From Athripsodes cinereus (Eukaryota; Arthropoda; Insecta; Trichoptera; Leptoceridae): 64,000 bases of DNA. The stretch is taken from positions 186,001-250,000 of the forward strand of contig OX388310.1 of assembly GCA_947579605.1 (NCBI GenBank), in the 5' to 3' direction. The notes under the pieces are model-generated. The model searched no databases. It was not told the DNA's origin and saw nothing but the letters and a program-made list of their open reading frames with translations. The position numbers and the translations under genes are program-made. Positions 56,251 through 64,000 of this stretch are shown here, in pieces (position 1 is the stretch's first letter; each line of letters begins with the position of its first letter).

Positions 56251-56730
56251 CTAAAGCAGCATTCACATTGCTTCACTTTGGATAATCAGCCAGAGTGTTA
56301 GGGTCAAACCTGTGAATACGTCTGTTCACATTTGTTCATCCTATGCATTCACTGCCATCTGACACTCACGGTAATGTTGTATGTATGTAGTTTGACGTAT
56401 TTTTGTAAAAAAAAATACCTAAAAAAATTAAAATTAACCCTTAGATATTAAAAATTAAAACAAATTAATATAATTCTCGACAGAATGATAATTTTGTACA
56501 TGGTTATGACTTCCAATACAAATTCATAAAGAATAACACAAATAATAGGATAAAACTTGTTTATGGTCGTTTCAGTGAAAGGACCTTTCACCGAAATTAT
56601 ATTGGGTAGTAATCGCTTTCATCTGCCATCGATAGTGAACATTATTGATGAAACGCCTGTTCACACTTTTTCATTTTGGAGGATCATCCAAGTGATCACT
56701 GAAAGTGAACAAATGTGAATGCCCCTTTAG
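56251..56730. mobile_element. 480-bp MITE with 29-bp inverted termini
   Basis: The left reads ctaaagcagcattcacattg and the right ends atgtgaatgcccctttag; the inverted repeat continues to ttcactttg/gaaagtgaa. Inner blocks with gttcacatttgttcatcc and gaacattattgatgaaacgc look like repeated subterminal motifs. Because the ends are ctaaag/ctttag the target duplication is ambiguous. There is no transposase frame. Confidence 0.75.
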
Positions 56731-59700
56731 CTGCAACTGTATTCTCTATAGAAACTAGTTACTATGATACATGTAGGTAACGTCGGTAGGTAAATATTAT
56801 AATGAATCGGATATCCGAGCGGTTACTTAACCCGGATATTCGGTAAGTTTCTTCAAAGTAATTGAAGATCAGCGGAGTTGATCTTAGTCCGATTAACTAA
56901 TAAGAGAATCAATTATGTATATCTTAATTTTATAAGTAATGAATGTAATTTTTTATTTGGTCACCATTTTATATCTTTGTGTTTATGATTTTTTATAATG
57001 AAAAAAAAAAAACATATATCAAACCAAAATGATTTTCATACTAAAATACGTACACTTGACCTAATTGGGTAAATAATTTCTTTCAAAGCTTTATTGTATC
57101 AGACCATAGTAACTATCTATCTATGAGTGGCGAAACTAGACTCTAGAAATTGGTTTTACTTTTGTAATGAAAGTTTTATTTTATTTTTCCTAATTAATTT
57201 ATTGTGCTAGCTTAAGAGAACACCCAACTTCTCAAATTTCTACCCCCCCTCGTCGCCAAATTGTCGATTTGGTAGAAATTGGAGATTTCACGATCTCATC
57301 GTTTTTCTACAACAATTCCAAATTATACTCAGCACAAAAGAAAAACGCAGCTTGTTTGCTAGGCATGCGGTGCTTTTTTGCATATATGGAAAGCACGAAA
57401 TTGCTATCAGCTATCATCTTTGTCAAGCATACGGATAGGCCTAATTGGACACAATTTTTAAATAAATTTATTTGGGATATTACATACTTAGAACAAATGT
57501 AAGGATTATGATTACTAGTAAAGAAAGGTCAATAATAAAAAAAAACTGGTATTAATTAACAGAGTATTATCAGTTATTCATTACAACCCTTAACTCTATA
57601 ATATTCATTTAATTCAGTCTTAAGAAACAGGAGATACTTCCTCACCACACAACCAGGCAGACATAGCCGCTTAATAAATATTTATATATTAAGATCCTCC
57701 AGCAGCGCTAAGTTTTGATTAATGCGATTATTTAAGGATAATATTATGAACAGCTTAACCACTTTGCAGCTCAATATACTCTCCAGCTCTTTATCCCTCT
57801 TTATTATTATTATTATTAGTTTGTCCAATTTGAGATACTAAGTACCAGTTGGTAATCCAATTATCGAGATGTGTTGATATTAAATATTTACTCGATAAAC
57901 TGCTGTAATTTGATACATTCGAATTGGAGTCCATTAAAAATTACCTATTAATAAGTTTTTGACGTATCTATAATTTAATTGAAATCATACGATGTAATAT
58001 TTTATAATATTTGAAGTATAAAAAAATGAAGATACGAGCTTTTCGAGAAGACACTTTCAATTCGTTTTCTTGAACTTTTATTGATTTCAGAGACATACTA
58101 ACTTTTTACATATTTATAACTAAAAAAATTATAATTTATGATAATCAACTAAATAGTTTTACATAACTTGGCGCATTTCAAAATAAACTGTGTAAGTACA
58201 TAAGTTATTACAGTGATTGTATTTTGTATTGTTGTACGTGAGACAACTTTTTGAAAGTTTATTTAATAATAAAAAATAAAATTTATTTAGTTATTATAAT
58301 AGAGCACGAAAAGTTTTATTTATTTTGTTTATTAGAACAAACCAACACCAACAAGCACATCAAATATATAAAGCAAAACAACAGAAACAAATTTAGAAAC
58401 AAAAATGCGCCCTATTGCAAGCGTTATTGGTTAGTCTCTGAGTCCATTCAAAGTTTTATTTATGTAGTTAAAACTATCAGTTTACTAGAATTACATATTG
58501 GAAGGTCTTCACAATAGTAGAAAGTTAAGATAGATTACAAGAAAAATAAGAAATTAATAATTCCATAACAATTATTTGAACTATAATATGAAATTATTTT
58601 CTATTAATTCCAATAATTATACTTACTAGGGTATTATCTAAAATTGCTTAATATAAGCCTGAATTAAATATCTTGAGTGGGAGGTGGTATTGATAGGGAT
58701 ATTGTAAGAAGAACAATAATACACATTAAAATAGAATTGAATACTTAAATAACATCTACCTAAGTATACAATGTAAAAGATCCAAGAATCACAATGTAAT
58801 TTAGATTTTTGTTCGTTTCATTTCTCTTAAATTTATGTTTCAGAAGATAAAATAAATACGGGGTATTAAAGCAAAACCACCACTCTGAGGTCTATTAATA
58901 TTTTTAGGACACAAATTTTTTTTAACATACATATTACGCCTGAAATGTATTAATATTTAATTCCCGTATTGCACTGAAGTAATTTATTACTTCTTGGCAT
59001 ATCAAATATTAGCTTAATTCTCGTAATAAATACTAAGAAATAAAATATGCTAATATCGGTTATGAGCATGACCACATTGACGGCTACGACTTTAAACAGT
59101 GACCACTGTAGTTATACATATATTTTGCATATTAATCATTCAGTTTTGTATGCAATGGTTAAATTGGGTTAAGATAATTCTTACTTGTGATTAGCCGATT
59201 TTCAAATGGTGTAGTTTTGCATTTGATAGAGAGTAGTATAGTGATGCTTTTACATTCAACTTTGAATATTTTAGCCAATTTTTTATACATTTGTACGCAA
59301 TTCAGCTTATGTTTACATATTGCAATATATGTAAAGGTCAGAAAGAGAAAACACAAACAATATTTATCTTATAAACAAAAAAACTACGAAGAGTGACGCT
59401 TTTGCTTCTGTACCTAGCGAATGGATATAAGATATTATGTATGTATTGGAAATATAATGAAATGTATCTTAGTACCTTCTGTAATTTTCAGTATTTATAT
59501 ATAAGAATAAAGGTATGAAATATAATTTCAATATAAAAACTCTTGATGGTTGTCAAACTTACAGAATTAATAATATTCGTAGAGAATTTCTTATTATTTT
59601 TTTGTTCATAGCCAATCTAAGTCGTTAATGCGAATGAGATATCGGCACCTTTTAAATAATGTAAATTTATTTATTGATATGTTAATAATACTCGAAGCGG

Positions 59701-60127
59701 GAAGGTAATAATTTATAAGCAAAATGGGTGTAGAGATAATATTATAAAGTAAAAAGGCGCCTATCCAGCCGTACCCAGTACTCAGTATTGCCACCCAACT
59801 GACACCCAAATGTATATATTATTACTTTTTTAATCATTCTGCATAGTTTGTTCTCCCTGTATCAATTTAATAGGGAAATAGTTCAGAAAAAATCTAATAA
59901 TTCTATAGAAAATTTTGTTAAGATAAATTACAAGGGGTACACCACGTTTGACAATTTTGTATTACTGTCTAACACTTGGTTGGTTGTAAGTGATTGCCAT
60001 AAAGCAATAAACCACGTGTTATTTTTATCATCCAATAAAGTTTATATTATTTGTGATTAATTACTGTGTTAATTTTATTTTCTATGATATATATATATAT
60101 ATATTTTTATTACATGGAGGTAAAGAA
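56731..60127. other. AT-rich intronic sequence, little recognised
   Basis: About 3.4 kb. 57235-57282 holds an inverted pair aatttctacc/ggtagaaatt next to a 77-codon frame (57269-57502) that I cannot identify. An A/T dinucleotide run lies at 60086-60104. No other feature. Confidence 0.4.
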
Positions 60128-60305
60128 TGAAATTGGTCTCCCATTCTTTTTCACAAGTTTTTGAGTGTCCTGTAAAAGGTAGGTGTAAAAAATAAAGAAA
60201 TTTTTAATCTTAATTACAGTGATAAGATTTGCCACCCACCCTGAATATCTTGATTTTTGCTGACACGAAAAGGACAGCTTGCAGGTTTATTGCATTCGGT
60301 TGGTC
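60128..60305 (+). repeat. family A copy
   Basis: gaaattggtctcccattctt, then gagtgtcctgtaaaaggtag, gccacccaccctgaatatct and gacagcttgcaggtttattg. The TAG tail is lost. Confidence 0.75.
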
Positions 60306-60879
60306 GGTAGTAATTTTTACAATCATACTTTATTTACTTAAAGACAACGCACCAGATTCAAATAAAATGATATAAAATATGATTTGAGTGATATAAGTTA
60401 TATATCTTTATTTTTTTTATAGTTAATTTGTTATATGTTTAACGTGTAAAAGGCTCACGCCGTGTACAAGTGATGAGTAAATATTAAAAAAAATCTCTTG
60501 ATTGCGATTCATCGTTTTGTATTAATTTATTTCATGTCTTACAATAAGTAACATAAATTGTTCAAAACTTTGTAAAAATAATGTACCTATAAGTTAATTC
60601 GTAGAGTTTATTTAACTTTTTATCGCTGAATTATAATATTTTTTTTTAAATAACCCATTGCAGAGCGTAAATACCTTTAAAATATTTTTGCCTTCAAATA
60701 AATCCAGGATGAATCATACTTCAGGTTTAAACTCAAAAGGAAAATCGGAGGTATTATATTAAATCTATTATATTAATGTTATAAAATAAGTTTGTATACT
60801 GGCGGGTGCTATTGTTTTATATTGCTGCATTGTATAGTTATGTGTATGTGTGTGTGTGATAAGTAAATTTAATGTGACT
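60306..60879. other. AT-rich intronic sequence
   Basis: Nothing recognised. Confidence 0.4.
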
Positions 60880-60962
60880 GCGTTTGAAATAATTGTTGTA
60901 TTGAATCGAACTAAATGTGATTTTTTGTATATGTTTAATGGCCTTGTGCCGTATATGTTGTT

Positions 60963-60999
<37 letters not shown>

Positions 61000-61002
61000 A
61001 TC
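60880..61002 (+). repeat. LINE 3' end with (TAAA)n tail
   Basis: taatggccttgtgccgtata, then ten TAAA units to 61002. It resembles 3' ends of CR1/Jockey-type LINEs; no coding part is present. Confidence 0.55.
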
Positions 61003-61640
61003 GAGTATTAGTGAAAAAAAACGTTTATGGATGTAAGGCTCTGAGAGCACCGTAGTCTTAAAATAACAAGCTGAAATATCTCTAGAACTCTTTCAGTGTA
61101 ATTGAGGCTTTATTGAGTGTTAGATTGATAATGTATGGGCTGCGGTGAGACGCGAATGGAAAGAGGATGAGAGCTGGAAGTTGTAAAGGGTGGGAGCTGG
61201 TAGCTGAAAGATCACTTCCTTCCTTCCTTACTACCCCCTCCTTCCACTCTCACCTCATCTATAATGGATATTTATGGATCATTACTGAAGATGTACATGC
61301 ATACATACATACATGGATATACATAGATATCTATACATAGGTACGATTACTTCCTCTAATAATATTCTTTTTCATCCATACTCCTAAATCATTTTTTTAC
61401 ACGTAATATAAATTGTCTTAAATTTAAAATTCTAAAACATATTTTTTAAAGATCTTGGTAAGTGTTCTTTTAATCCGATTCAAGAGAAATATGTAAATTT
61501 ATCACCTAATGGCTTTTAAATTAACAGACACGTGTAAGTAAAATAGTACCTACTAGTTATGCTATTTATTGTTGAGTTGAATAAGCGAAAGACATACTTT
61601 GTGTAGAATTAAACTTTTTATATAGGTGTTACTTTTTGTA
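61003..61640. other. AT-rich sequence with purine and pyrimidine tracts
   Basis: 61150-61260 has a purine tract followed by cttccttccttccttac. Nothing else is recognised. Confidence 0.4.
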
Positions 61641-61898
61641 CAGTGGAGCACCCGGTAAAGAATTGGTCTCCCACTCTTCTGCGTAAGTTTTAGAGTGTCC
61701 TGTAAAAGGCAGGTGTTCGAAAAAATTGAGACATTTTACATCTTAAATTCAGCGATGAGGTTTGCCACCCATCCTGAATGTCTTAATTTTATATTGGCAC
61801 GGAGAGGACAGTTTTCATGTTTCTTACATGCAGCTGATCTGCTGGCTACCCCACTTGTGGGATGTGCCGTGATGGTATAATAGTAATAGTAATAATAC
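61641..61898 (+). repeat. family A, full-length reference copy
   Basis: The order is head (cagtggagcacccggtaaag), cctgtaaaaggcaggtgttc, cagcgatgaggtttgccacc, cacggagaggaca, a gcatg-type palindrome, ctaccccacttgtgggatgt, gatggtata and a (TAG)n-like tail. About sixteen complete or partial copies occur in the window on both strands. The simple-repeat end suggests a retroposon, but I find no A or B box and no RT frame. A 60-codon frame (CKRQVFEK...FATHPECL...ARRGQ) stays open in several copies. Confidence 0.8.
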
Positions 61899-62139
61899 TT
61901 TTTGTTTATCCACAAAGCTAATGAATCTAGTTATTTGAAAACTTTTTGTGAGGCACGCAAATTTGATCTTACATGCAGACAAGTGACTACTCTTAAAGGA
62001 ACATATAATTTCAACATAGATGAAGTTATAAATAACTCGATAAACAAAATACGTATGATATCCATGACAAATATTGACTTATATAATAAAATAATTAAAA
62101 ACCAAAAGAGACATAACCATGGAGTCTTCAGTAAAAAAT
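61899..62139. other. AT-rich intronic sequence
   Basis: An unrecognised 82-codon frame at 61902-62150. Confidence 0.35.
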
Positions 62140-62205
62140 TGTTCTCCTAACCAAAGTTTTAGTGTATCCTGTAAAAGGCAGTTGCTCAAGAACCTGACGT
62201 ATAAG
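62140..62205 (+). repeat. family A fragment (head part)
   Basis: agttttagtgtatcctgtaa followed by aaggcagttgctcaag. Confidence 0.6.
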
Positions 62206-62310
62206 ACAATAATAATTAATATCTGCATTTTGAATGGCTTATTTTTTATTGCCACAAAGAAGTAGGTAAATATTCGTGTTTATTAAGTGCAGTTAGACCG
62301 CTGAATACCA

Positions 62311-62489
62311 TATTTTTTTTAAAGATATATATCTGAGTTTTCTTATAAACCCAAATACAACCTTATACACCTTTCACAGTAAGCTACTTAAAGCTTGTGT
62401 CGTGAAAGGGGAGTTTGCCGGCACCTGGTATCGAACCACGGACCCCTTGTTCAGGAGGACGAGACTCTACCTCCAGGCTACATGCGAAT
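62311..62489 (-). repeat. tRNA-derived SINE family B, copy 5
   Basis: Minus strand: A-box-like tagcctggaggtag, ggttcgataccaggtgccgg, hairpins and an A-rich tail at 62311-62321. It lies about 180 nt past the CARP donor site, in the sense orientation. Confidence 0.8.
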
Positions 62490-62669
62490 TATTATTCATT
62501 TTATTCTTATTGCACAACATCATTCACAAAACAAAATCAACAAATCAGTTTACACAAGAAAAAAATGTGATGATATGCAGAGGCGAGATTATCACTATAA
62601 TGGTGATTTCTTCCATTTAACCTTTTTGTGTGATGATAAAGTTTTAGTAGTAAATAATATAACTTTTAC

Positions 62670-62861
62670 CTCTGCAGGGAAGGCGTATCCATTGATGGAA
62701 TGCTCCGAGCCGAACTGGTCGTGTAGGCCGTAGTGGATGTGTATTTCATGGAATTGGTATTTATATGAGAGTGGCCCTCCTGTGATGTTTATATGATGTC
62801 TTGTGTCATTCTCTACCGTGAAGATAACACTGTGCCCTGTGTTGGCTATCATACCGTTTAT
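62670..62861 (-). CDS. carbonic anhydrase-related protein (CA X/XI-like), internal exon
   Basis: A 192-bp exon of 64 codons in phase 0, acceptor tttatttccag (62872-62862), donor GAG-gtaaaa. It encodes INGMIANTGHSVIFTVEND, ITGGPLSYKYQFHEIHIHYG and GSEHSINGYAFPAE, the central part of the alpha-carbonic anhydrase fold. In EIHIHYG the two His (residues 41 and 43) match zinc ligands His94 and His96 of carbonic anhydrase II; Gln92 is Glu. GSEH keeps Glu106. The third ligand, in the next exon, is Gln. The S/AN-TG-H and GGPLSY signatures fit the CARP X/XI branch rather than active isozymes. Upstream exons with the signal peptide should lie beyond 64000. Confidence 0.9.
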
Positions 62862-63487
62862 CTGGAAATAAACATAAATACATTACATGAATAGATTGTT
62901 TATGAACTGAACTTAAGTTTGGAACAGGAATTCAATTACTTTACATTCTCCTTCTGAAGCAATTTTATTATCTATCATGTAGGGAATTTGTATCGCAGCA
63001 GTTCTATTATTTACTCCCCAACTAATGGGGAACATGCATGTGTGAGGAATATGAATAAATGTTATCAATTCATATTAATAAATATACGCTGATCACGAAT
63101 ATCCTAATAAGAAACCATAAAATAAAACTATTCATTCATTATTTTCATTTTAAAAATCCATATTTTCTGTTATTGAATAAGTCCGGTGTGACGTCGCTAG
63201 GCGCTATTTTGTATTGCCACACATTTCACTCTTAGTACTGTTTGTAACGCCTGATATTGTCAAAAACTGCTCCGCCACGAGTGAACCTTTTTGCGGCGAA
63301 GTGCGAAAATTGCTTTTTTAAATGGTGATAAAAACCTTAAAAATGCACGTTTAAAAATATAAAATGCACCATAATTTTTCTAATTTTCTGTACTATTTTT
63401 TGGGTTGAAATTATTTTTTTGTGAACGTTCCCCATTGTAGTTGGAGTATGATGTTGTAGTTTAGATATCAGAGCATAAAGAGTGTTA
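62862..63487. other. intron upstream of the 62670 exon
   Basis: AT-rich, with a CpG-containing patch at 63180-63310 (gacgtcgctaggcgctattt, gctccgccacgagtgaacct) that may be an old DNA-transposon end. Nothing else. Confidence 0.4.
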
Positions 63488-63746
63488 TTACTACAACTAC
63501 TATACCATTATGTCGTATCCCACAAGTGGGGCAGCCTACAGACCAGCTGCATGTAATAAACATGCAAGCTGTCATCTTCATGCTTACAAAAAAATTAAGA
63601 CATTTAAGATGAGTGGCAAACCTCATCGCTGAATTAAAGATGTAAAATGTCTTAATTTTTCAAACACATGCTGTTTGAAGGGAACTAAAAAACTTGCGGA
63701 AAAAGTGAGAGACTAATAATTCATTGTTTGAGTGCTCTATGGAACA
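63488..63746 (-). repeat. family A, full-length copy
   Basis: actacaactactataccatt, then cacaagtggggcagcc, the gcatgtaataaacatgc palindrome and the head tgctctatgga. Confidence 0.75.
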
Positions 63747-64000
63747 TCAGGATTGTTGAAGAAAGATTATTATTTCTTGGCAAAAACCGAAAGTAGGAAT
63801 GTATAAATATACTTTTATCAATTGTTTATCTCAATCTATCTTTACCGTCAAGACATATCCTGTACGTTAGTTTTTTCCTTTAGATTATTGTTTTTATTTT
63901 TATCATATGTTTTTTTTTTAAGTAAATACTTTTGGGTTAGTTGAAAGAGATCGCGCCTTTGCGATAAACTCGCCCTCTGTATATTGATTGTATTTAATTT
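63747..64000. other. AT-rich sequence, possible LINE 3' end at the edge
   Basis: 63940-64000 (gaaagagatcgcgcctttgc, gataaactcgccctctgtat) resembles 3' UTR ends of lepidopteran LINEs, as far as I remember them; it is cut by the window end. Confidence 0.3.

Larger units (their letters stand above)
34301..62669 (-). other. 28.4 kb intron of the CARP gene
   Basis: Bounded by the donor GAG-gtaaaa at 62669 and the acceptor at 34301. It hosts more than twenty recognisable mobile-element insertions listed individually. The reading frames on both sides join in phase 0, so no coding exon between them is required. Confidence 0.8.

Noticed and set aside
1..64000. CRISPR arrays, rRNA genes, bacterial operons
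   Set aside because: No regularly spaced direct repeats, no rRNA-like sequence and no prokaryotic gene organisation are present.

Overview
The window looks like an AT-rich, transposon-dense stretch of an insect nuclear genome, most likely a moth or butterfly. The evidence is eukaryotic splice sites, two exons of an insect-type carbonic anhydrase-related protein, a mariner with TA-flanked ends, many 5'-truncated non-LTR retrotransposons (one family ending in GATGATG tails), tRNA-derived SINEs and many small inverted-repeat elements. Lepidoptera is an inference from the repeat mix; no species can be named from the sequence alone.

The only host gene I can support lies on the minus strand. Exon 62670-62861 (64 codons) and exon 34205-34300 (32 codons) are both phase 0, have consensus splice sites and join into one continuous carbonic anhydrase fold segment of the CARP (CA X/XI-like) type. 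They are separated by a 28.4 kb intron. The upstream exons would lie beyond base 64000. I could not find the downstream exons in 1-34204, so that interval is read as part of the next intron. Two of the three zinc histidines are kept and the third is Gln, so the product is probably a non-catalytic carbonic anhydrase relative.

Nearly everything else is mobile-element material. From left to right: a mariner cut by the window edge (1-414); two near-identical 0.69 kb TA-flanked elements (4032-4728 and 54308-54997); a full-length non-LTR retrotransposon of the CR1/Jockey group with intact gag-like and endonuclease/RT frames (about 6370-11262); RTE-like copies, the longest at 44544-46491, several with exact target-site duplications; C-terminal remnants of at least five other LINE lineages; a tRNA-derived SINE family (five copies); a very abundant 0.26 kb family with a (TAG)n end (about 16 copies); a foldback family including a perfect 84-bp hairpin (38544-38717); and several MITEs, one probably PIF/Harbinger-derived with TAA duplications (39570-40096). 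Nested insertions give a relative order of events.

The most unusual signals are two hammerhead-ribozyme-like folds on the minus strand. The one at 52820-52885 has the full catalytic core, an extended stem I and an upstream segment able to form a competing helix over the cleavage site. The one at 21962-22040 is weaker. Both would be transcribed in sense with the host gene and sit in its introns. They resemble the ribozymes known from Penelope-like retroelements and retrozymes, but that assignment is unproven.
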